Positions 37,640-49,010 of a stretch of 64,000 nt of DNA are shown here, piece by piece (within the stretch, counting starts at the first letter, position 1; every line of letters starts with the position of its first letter). Below the pieces are notes generated by a model, which saw only the letters and a program-made list of their open reading frames with translations, did no database searches and was not told the origin of the DNA. The DNA comes from Cladorhizidae sp. MBARI D1340-BT2. Taxonomy: Eukaryota; Porifera; Demospongiae; Poecilosclerida; Cladorhizidae. Both the position numbers and the translations under genes were made by a program. The stretch covers positions 11,441,993 through 11,505,992 of the forward strand of contig JAQNBH010000010.1 of the NCBI GenBank assembly GCA_028752905.1. The letters run 5' to 3'.

Positions 37640-38560
37640 GGCTTCCTCCGACACAATAGGATGTCCATTCCATGCATGCTCATCAATTGCAGACTTCCCT
37701 TTGTTACACTATCTACAGGCATCATGATGTTCTTTCACTCGGGTCTCCAGTCTTCTGATCGTCTCTCCTATGTAGTATTTCCCACAGCTACAAGGGATGT
37801 GGTACACAACACATGCTATAATGTCCTTCACTCTGCTCAGTTTTGTTCTGAGAGTTCTTCCCAATCTGAAGACGACTTTGATGTTGAACTTCCTGCAGAT
37901 CACCCTGATGTCTTCGTTCATCCCTGCTGCATAAGGAATCACTATCTTAGGATTCTTCTTTTTAGATCCCTCATTTCCTGTACTGGTGTACTCATCTTCC
38001 TTTCTGCATTTAGATCTTTCTGCAGATGAAAGATTGATGAAGGCTTGCGGGTAACCGTTCTCTATGAAAACTTTATTCAAACAATGTTCTTCTTTCCAAA
38101 AGACCTCCTTCTCAGTATCTACTCTTCTGGCTTTATCATACAAGCTATTCACCACTCCTCTTTTGACGTGGATAGGATGATGTGATCTCTAATCAAGGTA
38201 CCGGTTGGTATGTGTCGTTTTTCTGTAGACGGTTGCAGTTAGCCCTCCATCTTCCTTCCTGTGTAGGTGGCAGTCCAGAATGGGCAACGATCCAGATGGT
38301 AAATGTTATGGATGGCTTGATGTTGTTGAGATGGTCCAACAACTCCTGCCCACTTCCCTTCTTCACAATGCAGAAGGTATCATCCACATATCTCTTGGCT
38401 TCAGTGGGGAAGTTGTGATGCCAATTCCTCAACGAATTCCATATAAAGGTTGGCTACCACTGCAGATACTGGAGAGCCCATTGCTGCACCTTCTCTCATC
38501 TCGAGATATTTTTGAGAATATAACTTGTGTATAAATGGTGTCCTCTTAATTTTAATGCCT
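37640..38560 (-). pseudogene. Penelope-like element remnant: RT C-terminus and GIY-YIG endonuclease
   Basis: Minus-strand coding remnant. 38432-38193 contains KRYVDDTFCIVKKGSGQELL, the YxDD catalytic box of Penelope-like RT, followed by HLNNIKPSITFTI. Just upstream, at about 38500-38440, is the region corresponding to the pre-catalytic MGSP-type motif, degraded. After a gap and frameshift, 38155-37709 shows the linker and then HIPCSCGKYYIGETIRRLET, the GIY-YIG endonuclease motif of these elements. Nothing of the N-terminal RT half is convincing. The element continues from block sequence shared with C2 (51170-51480), where the endonuclease part is deleted. Confidence 0.85.
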
Positions 38561-40290
38561 TGGTATCAGTTGACTCGTTGCACATTGAAAACAAGATCTG
38601 CATCATGAAAATATTCTTTTGAGCTTGTTCCAATCCAAAGACACCATTAATTTTCTCAGGATTTTATCACTTGGGTAGAAAATTAAGTCCTTCAAGTATG
38701 TTTCACTCTATTCTCTTACAGTGAAAGTTAAGTGCACTAAGGCCTGCCCATTAGCTCCAGCTGGACACACAGGACTGTCTGCAACCTGCACAATCTTTTT
38801 GATTTTTTTACAAGCAGAGTTGGGATTCTGTGAGGCTGGTCAAATTAGCCTTGCAAGACACCACTTATAATACTAAGTTTTAGCCGAGTAAACTTTGTGG
38901 GTTTTTTATGATTTTTTAAAATAGGCAGTGCTACTGCACTCCTCTAGTATGCATCTGCAGGGAAGTTATGGCTGGTGGCAGCATGTGCATCAGCTTTTAT
39001 TACCTGTTAGACATCCAAATTTCACAATAAAGACATCGAGAGAATGTTTTTGCATAGAACGAAGCTGACCTGGAAGGAATTGCAGACAATGAATAGTCAC
39101 ACAAATAGTTACCTGGTTGAGATGATCTAGCTATTGCCTCATTGCTGGTGTTACAGCAGATTTGAGGAATCAATAACAAGCTCACGCAAAAGAGGAATAA
39201 ATCCAATAATCTCAGGACGGTATCCTCTTCTAAAGAAAATGTGAAGCAGTTGATTAATGATGAAGTTAAGCAGAAACACGTGGCAGAGTGCCATGCTGAT
39301 AAGCTTGGAAGTCACAATGATAGTAATAGTTGCATCCTGGTATAATAACCACAGAGAATGGATTATTTAAGATTCAGTTAACGTTGGCACCTTTTAATTG
39401 CAGATATTGTATGATATAATATGTACAGGTTTTTTTAAATATATTTTTTTACCATTCTCAAAAATGATACTTAGCTCTCTATCATTTAAGCCAATACTGT
39501 TAGAATAATATTGTCATGGATTCCTAAATTAAAAGCCATGTACAATACGAATAAGAAGCTTGAGTAATCATTATCTTCACTCCACCCAATACCAGTCCAC
39601 ACACAGTCCATAGCATCGAATTGGAATTGACCTTATTGGACCACTTGCACTCAGGTATTCGGGAAACTCATATATACATTATTGTAAGATTTTAAGCATT
39701 AGCATGGGATAAGATAAATGACTAAACTACAACAAACAGCCAAAGTGGAAAATAATTCTTTAAGTTGATTATTTTCAGGGTGGAATCAATTTTGCTAAGA
39801 TCTGTTCCAAGTTAGCTACACATCCATATTATGCACCTGGTGGTGGGGATGCAGCTCTGATAATAGATCTGTTCTAGGAAGGTTACATAAGTATGTCGTG
39901 CACAGGAGGATCATTATTGCTAATAGAGATCTGCTCCAGGTTAGCTATTTTGATTACGTGATGAACCATAGGAATGTTGGTGAAGGTGGGGGTTAATTTC
40001 TTGGTTCCGCTATAATAGGATTCGGATAATTAACTGAACTGTCTGGATAAATTTTACTGCAAAACTGATACTGCAGGATTGTTAATTTAATTATGGGCAT
40101 CGTCATTGTATAGCATTACAGCTTAGATAGATAAGAATACCTGGCATAATTAGAGAGTCCGGCCTCGATTAGAGCGCACCCACGAATAGTACCGCTAGAT
40201 ACCTAGAAATTATATGCGCGTGGGCAAATATAATGTGTGGGTGTTGAAGCATAAACATCCGCTGTTTTGTTTTGTTGTTATTCCTATTTT
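38561..40290. other. Upstream flank of gene copy 1
   Basis: Noncoding as far as I can tell and colinear with about 51480-53200 in C2. A frame at 39206-39000 (minus) with a hydrophobic start is kept in both copies through a 9-bp indel, but it lacks an ATG and shows several replacement changes, so I do not annotate it as a gene. The last ~150 bases before the TATA box are the best conserved. Confidence 0.6.
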
Positions 40291-40298
40291 TTTCGGCT

Positions 40299-40307
40299 TA
40301 TAAAAAT
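40299..40307 (+). promoter_or_regulatory. TATA box of gene copy 1
   Basis: TATAAAAAT preceded by a T-rich tract. Transcription would start about 25-30 bases on, near 40328-40335, leaving no ATG before the CDS start at 40438. The element and its surroundings are identical in copy 2. Confidence 0.6.
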
Positions 40308-40437
40308 GGTCTGCTTGGACTAAAATCATTAATCTATTGTGTTCAAGTGGTGTCCCTTCACTCTCACCTAAAACCTTTTGAGTTGCACAGTGGAGTTGCA
40401 CAGCGCAGTTTCAGTTTCTCCAGCCAGTGGATTGAAG

Positions 40438-41838
40438 ATGGTCATTTGCAAACAAATGATGAAATATTCAATTGTAGCAGCTCTCTGTCTCACAGCCCTC
40501 TGTCTCACAGCCCTACTTGTGATGAGTAACAAGGGATTCATCCACCAAAGAAGAACAACCATGTCTACTTCCCAACTTGCTTCTGAAGACAACGTTCAAT
40601 ACATGCAGAGGATACGCAGAACAATACGACAAGAGAGAGCTTCCCAATTTGGTTACATCTTGGCAAGCAGTTATTTTGACCAGATGACCGATGCTTCCAA
40701 GAACATTCTCTCATTGCAATGCTGGGCTAGAGCTGTTAGCAAATCCCTCAAGGTTGTGGAACCATTTGTGCACAGAGAATCTGGCTTTGGGGTCTCCCTG
40801 AATAGATCTAACATTTCTAGCCAAACGTCTGAGAAGGCAGTAGAAGGCAGCAATATGCTGAGATTGCGAGATGTCTTGAGCTTGGAGAGTTGGGAAGAGC
40901 AATTGAGGGGGCAAAGCTACTCTTCTTTTGAGAGCTGGAAGCTATTTCTGAAATCTGCCCCGAGGAATCTCATTATCATTGGCAAGCCATGCAGAGCACC
41001 TGAAAGGAACAGATGTAATGATCAATTCATCACAGTTGCTTCACACTTTGCCAAAAATCATAGTTTTGATATAGTCCGATCCGTCCAGTTGAAGAACAAA
41101 CTCCATTCCTTTGATGATTTTCGAAACATAATATATGGAGATCATAAACCAGAAGAGTCTGTGGTGCTGTTCAACAGCTGGGGAGGCATTGTACCAGAAA
41201 TAAGGAAGGGTCGCATTGCTATATCAGACAATAAACCTTGCATCCGCAATTCATTTCCCAACTTTTTATTGGAGAGCAGTCCAAAAATCGTTGAAGACAG
41301 CAGGCGATATTTGGATCGGTACATGCCAAACAGTGACTCTGACTACATCAGTGTGATGCTAAGAACAGAGCATTTTGGCATCAATCACAACTTCAGAGAA
41401 ATCAAGTCGCAAGAGGAGAAGGTTTTACTGTATTCAAGTTGTGTGCAGGGAATTATAAATCAAGTTCGCACCATGCAAGAATTATACCAAACCAAAGGCG
41501 TGTTTTTGACTGTAGACTGTCGAAAATACGGTTCAAGGGAGATAAAAAATAGTTCAGATCAAGATTTGCTCGACACTGTGGTGGAGATGTTATTTCGTGA
41601 ACTCAAGAGCTATGGAATGAAATTATCCTTGGAAGAATGGGACGATTCTTTAGATGAAGTTTCTTCTTTTCGTGTTCCTGGATATGTGGCCCTGCTGCAA
41701 AAGAATTTGGCAGCATCTGGTAAATGTTTAGTGACTGCAGGAGGTGGCACCTTTCAGAAGTCTGCACAAACATTGTACAAGTCGATCCACAGCAACAATA
41801 TTACATCCCAATGCTATAAAGTTATACAAGAATGTTAG
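40438..41838 (+). CDS. Type II membrane protein, putative Golgi glycosyltransferase-like, copy 1
   Basis: Intronless 466-residue protein. The ATG at 40438 is the first after the predicted start site and sits in good context (A at -3, G at +4). Residues 1-9 form a short basic tail, 10-29 a membrane anchor (internal duplication ALCLTALCLTALL) and 30-68 a basic stem. The rest is a probable luminal domain with sequons at N122, N125 and N207 and others near the C-terminus. There are at least ten cysteines in all, most of them in this domain. The layout is that of Golgi type II glycosyltransferases. Two stretches, ISVMLRTEH (304-312) and CLVTAGGGTF (430-439), faintly resemble the HxRR(G/T)D and late (S/T)TF motifs of GT-B fucosyltransferases; this is inference only. 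I do not recognise the family. Intact, unlike everything else nearby. 12.9 kb upstream of its twin. Confidence 0.87.
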   Translation: MVICKQMMKYSIVAALCLTALCLTALLVMSNKGFIHQRRTTMSTSQLASEDNVQYMQRIRRTIRQERASQFGYILASSYFDQMTDASKNILSLQCWARAVSKSLKVVEPFVHRESGFGVSLNRSNISSQTSEKAVEGSNMLRLRDVLSLESWEEQLRGQSYSSFESWKLFLKSAPRNLIIIGKPCRAPERNRCNDQFITVASHFAKNHSFDIVRSVQLKNKLHSFDDFRNIIYGDHKPEESVVLFNSWGGIVPEIRKGRIAISDNKPCIRNSFPNFLLESSPKIVEDSRRYLDRYMPNSDSDYISVMLRTEHFGINHNFREIKSQEEKVLLYSSCVQGIINQVRTMQELYQTKGVFLTVDCRKYGSREIKNSSDQDLLDTVVEMLFRELKSYGMKLSLEEWDDSLDEVSSFRVPGYVALLQKNLAASGKCLVTAGGGTFQKSAQTLYKSIHSNNITSQCYKVIQEC

Positions 41839-41928
41839 CATGTACTGTCAGTAGAATTAAAAACATAAGACAATCTATCCCCATTTAAAAAAAATCAATT
41901 TGTATATAATCATTTTTATACTGACCTT

Positions 41929-41934
41929 ATTAAA
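41929..41934 (+). promoter_or_regulatory. Putative polyadenylation signal ATTAAA, gene copy 1
   Basis: ATTAAA about 90 bases past the stop codon and conserved in copy 2. Another ATTAAA at 41856 is deleted in copy 2, so the distal one is the better candidate. Confidence 0.45.
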
Positions 41935-42390
41935 CATTAACACAGGACTGAATTGAAGAGATTCGTTCATTTAATTTTTTTATTCAAACTGCAAGCATTA
42001 TGTGGCAATAAAAAGTCCTGTAAATATACAACCTGCATTATACATAAATACTTATAATTATACCTTGTATTCTGTGCTGTTTACTTAAACATATTTATGG
42101 CAGCGTATAAAACCTTTCTGGTTAGAGTGTATAAACAAGTGACCACAACCATGAATCACTATCTTGATTGTGGTATCTAGTGCTAACTTTGACTGAAAGT
42201 GGGCCTACATGGCTGTCGTCAACTGATAGTTTCTATAGAGACATGACCAGTGACAGAAGAAAAGCATCATTCATGTGATGTTAAGAAGAAAATGTTCACA
42301 TATATAGTAAGAAGAAAGCTCTACGAATATTTTCATGAGTTTTAATTTCATGATGAGCACATGACATGAAAAACATGAAGTTTTACACAA

Positions 42391-42790
42391 ATGAAAGTCC
42401 ATTTGTGTGTTGACATGAGAAAAGCAAACAGCAATTAAGCTGGAGGGACATCCAAGCCTATAACTATTGAGGATTTCATTCACAACATGAATAGTGCAAC
42501 CATTTTTTTACAAAACTGGAATTACTACAAGGATATCATCAAGTACTGTTTCCACCAGAGAGCAGTTACATCATAACAATATTTACTACACAAAGGATTA
42601 CAAGGATATGCTGGACTAAACTTTGAAACAAACTCAGCAAGTGAGATTTTCCAAAATATTTCCAGTGAACAGATATGTGACACACCAGGAAAAATCAACA
42701 TCGGTGTGTAATGGAACAGCCTCTGTGACTTACAATTCCACCCCTACCACCTACTGCTGCTGCCTGTCTAACTGTGCCCTATACTGCCAT
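42391..42790 (+). pseudogene. Ty3/gypsy RT remnant, truncated by deletion (C1)
   Basis: Starts abruptly inside the RT motif VHLCVDMRKAN at a deletion breakpoint, continues with MNSATIFTKLELQQ-like palm sequence (frame shifts intervening) and fades near 42790. In C2 the same RT continues upstream into protease and gag (58780-59790), showing that this copy lost its 5' part. Confidence 0.75.
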
Positions 42791-42968
42791 AACCAATTGC
42801 TTAAACCTTAATGTTACTAATCCAACCTCTATTGGGCAGCCAGTCTCTCCTTGGAGCTGCCCCACAAAATATGAACATATATTATGGCAATAATAATAAA
42901 AATATCGTATATACTATTCAGATTGCTACATTTATAATTACAATGTTCTGTCTAACCTATTATATTAA

Positions 42969-43139
42969 CCCTTAGAACCCTATGCTCCCTAATATGTGCG
43001 TGCCTCCCACCCTGTGGTCCTCGAGAAAAAAATTACTCAAAATATTATATTTATTTATAATGCCAAAAAATTTTTTTTTTAAATTAAAAAAGTGGAGAAA
43101 AAAAGGGGGCCGAAAAATCGGCCGCTCGGGTTCTAAGAG
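42969..43139. mobile_element. 171-bp piggyBac-like MITE with TTAA duplication
   Basis: Flanked by TTAA at 42965-42968 and 43140-43143. The ends are inverted repeats, CCCTTAGAACCC and GGGTTCTAAGAG (11 of 12 match). The paralog at about 60322 reads ...atattaaacagtc with one TTAA and no insert, an exact empty site. There is no coding capacity. TTAA duplication plus CCC-starting TIRs fits piggyBac; the Kolobok superfamily also uses TTAA. The right part contains a GGCCGAAAAATCGGCC hairpin. Confidence 0.9.
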
Positions 43140-43214
43140 TTAAACAGTCATTCACAATTCAATTTCTTGGTGTCGGGAAGCCCTGAATGTAACAAGAGCT
43201 CTGCTCCCAGACCC

Positions 43215-43583
43215 TCGCTTTCACTTATTTAAACTGGTCATTCCTTGATTGAGCATCAGCATTCCCGTTGGCTGTTCCTGAGCCATGCAATATCAGTTAA
43301 TCAGATGTCCATTTTCATCTTTGTTCTCTCTAGGTTGTGATGATCAGTCTATTGGTGAATGGCACCCTGATGAGGTATAGACCTTGAAGTCTTTCACTCC
43401 CTCCACCACACCCAGGCACTCTTTTTTACTGTGGCTTAGTTCCTCTGGCATAGAAGGCCACTGGTCTGTTTGTTCTGCCCTTGTTCAGTGGGCTGAGCAC
43501 CAATCCCTATGTTGGAAATGTCTGTCTGCAAGCCCAAATGGTTTTTCAAAGTACAGTATCCATAAGTACTTCATTCGAGGTGC
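43215..43583 (-). pseudogene. Partial block A (third copy), Gmr1-like RNase H end
   Basis: Nearly identical to 1-380 and 60395-60778, following the C1 end just as A2 follows C2. It stops at ttcattcgagg, where unrelated retroelement leader begins, so the rest of A was lost here. Confidence 0.88.
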
Positions 43584-44199
43584 TACTGCTGGAGGGTGGA
43601 GGAAATAGTGATGATAGGAGCTGAGCCCAACATTCTTCTTAACGTTCTTGACGTTCTTGCTCGCACTCCCTTCGTTATTCCTCTCACTGAAGTCTTTCTT
43701 ACGCCTTCTGTACCTGTCTCTCTTCTGCTTGAACGAATCGCGTTATCAGCAGTGTTCCAGACATAATAGGTTCTTCGTCAATCGTTACTTCTTCTGCCAT
43801 ACCATTCCTGGGAATTTGGAAAAGACTCCCACTCCGTAACTGACGGTCTTCTCCTGGCCGCGCTCGTTCGTGAGACATGTTCGCGGGTTGCATATACAGA
43901 ATACGAAATTAACTGAGGTACAGTTGCTATATATATATAAACGACAACAACCAAAGGATAAAACTGAAATATGTACGTCCCTAGGGACCAACACTTCAAA
44001 ATATCCTAGAGTAGGGTTTTGTTTCACAGGCTCCTAGGTACTAAATACCTGAGCCGTTTCCCTGCTAATACAGCAAACCAAAAAGCAAAAAGAATTTAAC
44101 CACAACATAATGCTCCGACCACCGACCAACCAGGAATTCCTCTCCAGGTTGTCTTTCACTCGGATCCAACACTGTTTTGGATCCCACCGCTGCCACTAA
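43584..44199 (-). mobile_element. Leader / gag start of an LTR retrotransposon
   Basis: Internal sequence immediately 3' of the LTR at 44200-44630, on the minus strand. The first 20 bases after the LTR (44199-44180: TTAGTGGCAGCGGTGGGAT) look like a primer-binding site of the TGGCAGCGGTGGGAT type. An ATG-started frame at 43893-43699 (64 codons, MSHERARPGEDRQLRSGSLF) could be the gag start but matches nothing I know. The element is cut off at 43584 by the join to block A. Confidence 0.55.
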
Positions 44200-44630
44200 T
44201 GTCAGGAGAAGCTCACTCTCTTGCAGCTCCTGCGACGCCAACCTCTTGTTTACTGACCTAGTTACTCCACAACTCATATCAATAAACCTAGCTTGACCAA
44301 TTCAATCTCCATCCTTCTGATAAGTCATAAAGGTAAAGAATAATAATAGCATAGAATCACAATTGCCAATTGTATCATACACCAACTGTCTTATACAGTT
44401 CCTTTAGTTCTCTTGTCTTTTCTCTTCTCTCTCTCTCTCTCTCTCTTTGCTGTTCTTCTCTTTTATAGATTCTTTCACAGTTCACGTAGTGGTTTGTGGG
44501 TAGTCTGTCTTCTCTGATCTCTGTGGTTTGACACCTTCTGATGTAGGTGAGTAATCAGGTGAGTGATTCCCACAGGTTGTTCCTCCTTTCCCAGAGGTGT
44601 CAGAGGCAGTTGTGAGGATGCTCCCTGACA
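44200..44630 (-). mobile_element. 431-bp LTR (TGTCAGGgAG...CTcCTGACA)
   Basis: Ends are inverted: tgtcaggag at 44200 and ctccctgaca at 44630. Read on the minus strand it starts TGTCAGGGAG, has a TATAAAAGA box near 44465, a CT/GA microsatellite (44425-44447), and ends ...CTCCTGACA directly followed by the primer-binding-like sequence. Terminal motif and TATA region resemble the solo LTR at 2160-2750. Its outer flank (44631) is block C sequence; no target duplication can be tested because the other end of the element is missing. Confidence 0.75.
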
Positions 44631-46870
44631 GCCATGCATGACAAAACTTGTAGTCTCAGTATGTACAGCTACTATCTGTGAAGCAGTGAGAATTTAGTTG
44701 CGTTTTTACAAACTCTCATTCAAGAACTACTTTACTCCAGCAAGAAGTTCGCTACATAAACTTCTTCAGAATTGAGCCTTGTTTTCAACAGAATTTGCAA
44801 GACCCATCTAAGCCAGAAAAGAAGTAGGATGTTACCTAGATACTAGAGCTGCAAGAAATGAATGATTCAGTGACTAATTTACTTCAGTCTCATTTGATAC
44901 GGAGGAGAAATCTTCTGAACTAGTACAGAATACAGTCAGAAAGTATCACCAATAGAAGATCTGCCTTATTAGGTCATGATCGCTCAGCCTTGCTCACTTA
45001 TGGTTTCAATAAATTCTCTCCCCATTGATGCTCCAGCAACCTTTTCTTACACAACAAGTAAACTACCACTTCAAGTAGATTCAGTACCATATTCAGGGGC
45101 GGATCTAGACATTTTGACTTGTTGACAGTAATTTTTTTGTATTGTCTCCTTTAGCTCTTTTGAGTGATTTATTATGGTTAAAGAAAGTTTTAGTAAGTCA
45201 TATACAATAAATACAGCATCAATAATATTGTCAGTGGAAGTCATTATGCACACAAAATAGATGAGCTAAACATTCTACGGGCATGTTTGTTCACAAATAT
45301 TTATCTCTGTAGAAGTTGGTACTATGCTGAATGACAGTCTGGACGTAAGCATAGTGTTTCAAAGGTAATTTTTGGTCTGCCGAAGAGTAGAGAAACGCTC
45401 TGCTTCACAACTGGTAATAGGTATATAGGACGCAAGCAATACACAAAAGATTATAGAAATCTTCTCTGCGAATAGCACTAATTGCATTTAGCAAGCTGTT
45501 AGGAACTTCATCACCTGCATCCAATCTTCTTTGCCAGAATATTTTCCATCTTGACATCTCATTTTGGAGCTGTACTGGATAAGTAAGATGGCACTCCCAT
45601 GTAAGCATGTGAGTGACTTCGGACACTGGGTCAAATTTATCAGTGACAGAAATAGCTGGAGTGAGAAGGAAATGCTCAGCACAAATTCTGCTTTCCTTGT
45701 TGAACTGTGACTCCAGTTGACAGATGATGGTGTCAAGGAAAAGGAATAGCTATAATCCTTTTATAATATTCTTGAGCAGAATCACCAGGATGGTTATTTC
45801 TATGGGCTTGCCTCTCCACTCTCCTTGGAAGAGTTACTTCTTCAATGTTAGTAAAGCACTTGCTTCTTTATACCACTGATCAAATACATTGTCAATATCA
45901 GCACGTCTAGACTTGATGAATCAATAGTTTCATCCATTTGCTTATAGGCTTGATAGATATCTTGATTTCTCTTCTGAAGCTTGACTGTTAGTGGCTTTAT
46001 TGATTCAAGAGCAGTTAAACAAATAGCATGGCATGGAGTTTGCATAGTTCTCAATAGTCCTTGAGCTTTAATACGTGTTTCCCTGTCTCAACAGTCATTG
46101 AAGGTAGATTCATCACTCTCAAGTTCAGTAACATAGACTGATTCATAAGCAGCTGGGTTTAAGATGGCTTCATTCACACCTTATCAATCACTCAATACTT
46201 CACCAACACCTCTTTCAACAAACATGCCACATTCTCTTGTCCTATGCATGTGTTGTGCATTTGCACAGAGTTTGAGTATAATTTAGTGGGTGTGGTTATA
46301 TTCATGAGTGGGGGTTCTGACCCCCCAACCCCCCCCCCCCCCTAGATCCGCCACTGATATTACAGATTGGAGCAAAACTTGGGAACTTCTAGGCCGTATC
46401 ACTTGCTTCATAGTTACATACTGCATAATGCAGGAACAGGACTCATGGAGTGAGTCTTTGAAAATCTTGAATCAAAATACATTTCCTATGGTGCATAGAA
46501 TTTTTATTTAATCCATAAGTAGGCATGGCTTATCAAAGTGACATAATAGTGCAGGTCCCCTATTGCTGATACTTTCTGATTTTTCTCTCTATTATTTGAG
46601 AGGATTTCTCTTCCTTATCAAGTGACTGAAGGAAATTAGCTTCTCAAACATTTCAAACATTTAGAAAACAATGAAAACTGAAGGATTTCTGCAGACTGAG
46701 TCATTACCCAAAATTAATGTTAGGCCAAGTGCGTTAAGAAAATATTAATGTTCCTGTAGCACTCCAATATTGAATTGACCCTTATTAAAATGGTGGGAAC
46801 CTCCCCCCCCAACCCATTATCCAAATGTGAATCTATCTAATATTTTCCAACACATACCTTGCGTATAATG
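44631..46870. repeat. Diverged third fragment of block C, split by a hAT element
   Basis: 44635-45090 resembles 33355-33720 and then about 35945-36000. 46362-46870 resembles about 36040-36640, including gacctaatagtgcagg...ctattgtttgagagg. Divergence is clearly higher than between C1 and C2. No gene copy is present in it. 46870-47296, before C2, shows nothing recognisable. Confidence 0.7.
45094..46356 (-). mobile_element. 1.26-kb hAT element with CAGGGGCGGATCTAG ends
   Basis: Left end CAGGGGCGGATCTAG and right end CTAGATCCGCCACTG form inverted repeats (14 of 15 match) of the classic hAT type, flanked by ATATT on both sides (45089-45093 and 46357-46361). A minus-strand transposase remnant is inside: about 45420-45370 contains EAERFSTLRQTKNYL, the start of the hAT dimerisation region, and frames at 45626-45405 and 46054-45848 are upstream parts with stops. 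The 5-bp flank instead of the common 8 bp is as reported for a minority of hAT lineages. Too short and too broken to be autonomous. Confidence 0.85.
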
Positions 46871-48769
46871 TCTGTTCTTATTAATTTTACTAACCAAAGA
46901 CTCCAAACTGTTCAATGTATTTCTGTAGCAATCCGTATCTCCATTCAGCACTAATCCATTTCTCTGTTGAGCGAAACTCCCGAAAATCATAAAAGATCTT
47001 CAATATCATAAACACAATTATGTGGTTAACAGCAAAGACCTTCAACAAAACTTAGTACGTACCTATGTATGGTGCATATGTCTATGTGTATATAACAACA
47101 TGTCTACTCTAGCAATAATCATGTAATATTGTTTAGTTCTGTTGTTATATACTTCTTGTGGGGGCCTGCTTGACAAAAGACAAAAATGTTAAGAAACATT
47201 TAGAAAACCCTTATCTATTTAAAAGCTCTATTATAGGAGTCATAGATAAGAGTCCTGTAAATGTTTATATATACACGTGCATCATACAGAACTCCTTACA
47301 TTGTTTTGTCGAAGGTCTGTGGTGATATCTAATTAGAGGACATAATATGGATCTCTTGTGGTTAGAACATATGAATATGTGGCAATACTCTTCAATCTTG
47401 CTTTATTCGCATCCTAGTGCTGACTATAGCTGAAGGTGCGCCTACAGGATTAGCAATGCAGTACTTTCTTGAAATAGTTATATAGAGACATGACTAGTGA
47501 CAACAAAAGCATGTACCATTCATGTGATGATGAGCAGGAAGTTTTCACATACATGTTGAGAAGGAAGCTATATGAATATGGGTATTGATTACAGGATGAC
47601 GCACGTACTCATGAAAAACATGGCTATACAGTATGTATATGTGTTTGTGTGTAGAGGTATATCTCAACTATTTCCAAATGCAGTCAGCAAGCATCACAGT
47701 ATTAATTCCTTGCAAACAAGGTTAGAGCTCACCAATGATCTATAATTCTTAGTACCTGCTATTGTTGCTATGACAAATGAACTCCATAGATATTACCGAT
47801 GCAACTTTGAGAAGAATCACCTCTAGTATCATTAGTACATCCTTCTCTGAAGTATCAGCTACCTTATTTTTAAGTAACTCATACGAGTTAAATTTCTCCA
47901 GTGAAAAGTCAGATGCTATGGTTACTCCCCTATGAATTTGATGCCAATGCGAAGGCTCCCCCCCACCCCACCCCCAGTAATAATATCTCTAAAACTCACT
48001 TGGCAGCTTTTTAAACACCTAAACTGTGGTTTTAGTACTTATTTGTTCCCGAATAGTTCCAGCATGTCTTGAATTATTTGCTAGGGAACAGATATTTAAC
48101 CATGTGTAAGGATTGACATGGTTCTTAAGAAAGCATTCGGTGCATTTAGTGTGCATCCGTGGACAGTTATCAATTGACTTCCACTTGTCATGCTATTGAG
48201 AATTGCTACATGCTACACATGCATGCCAAACTTCAAGTCAGGGCCATAACTTCACATATTCAGTATGCTTCATAATAATTATATGTTTTATGGAAACTAA
48301 AAGAACATATAGGTACAATGTGCATGTCATGAGGCATGCTTCCCTACAACAGCTCAGACCAATGCAGTACATCACTGACAAGTGATGGTGTGTAGGATAT
48401 CTAGGCCCAGCTTCATTAGAAGATTTTTAGATTTCTGGGCCTTCTTATGCTTGTACCTCTAGGACCTAGGCCTTGAAGTAGTAAATAATTGAAGTACAGT
48501 TATGTTGTGGTGGGTTTGTTTATTTAGCCCCATGTGTGCCATGACTAATCATGAGAGTTTGCATAAATAATGAGGGAGCTTTATATTTCATGAATAGTTA
48601 TGCTTTCAAGGTGTGCTGTCATTATAGGAGGAGCCACAAAAGCTCTGCTTCAGAACCCTCATGGCTGTCATACTCCAAGAAAGACGCACAGAAAGTAGAG
48701 ATTCCACCCCCACTCTCCCCACATTACACACACTTATGTTCAATACAAAGATCATTAACTTCAACTAGG

Positions 48770-49010
48770 ATTTGGATTGGCAATGGGTGATTATTGTACT
48801 GGATAGGATTGGAGGGATGGGGTCAGGGCAGTGGGTGAATATAGTTATAACATATAACATATTGTGTCTATGTTTAAGCCATGACAAATTTGACTATAGC
48901 TACTGCATGTAGTGGCTGGGGTGAAGGGCCAAGTCAATGGGTGATGACTGTGGTTATAGCAAGTAATGGCAAGGGTTAGGGCCAGGGCAATGTGTGACTA
49001 TAGTCACAGA
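48770..49010. repeat. Degenerate tandem repeat, contracted version of 32230-32700
   Basis: Fewer units sharing gcatgtagtggct and ggccagggcaatgtgtgactatag. Its shortness relative to C1 is a repeat-number difference between the copies. Confidence 0.65.

Noticed and set aside
39000..39206. Minus-strand frame with a signal-peptide-like start, kept in C1 and C2 (51959-52174) through a 9-bp indel
   Set aside because: No ATG in frame, an upstream stop in C2, and the differences are mostly amino-acid replacing, so conservation looks like simple shared ancestry. An exon of a spliced gene cannot be excluded.
40378..40437. 20-codon upstream extension of the gene frame (and the same at 53288-53347)
   Set aside because: It begins with TTG, differs more between copies than the rest, and the ATG at 40438/53348 is the first after the TATA box in good context.
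40671..41324. Minus-strand open frames inside the gene (and at 53581-54234)
   Set aside because: Antisense shadows, conserved only because the sense frame is conserved.
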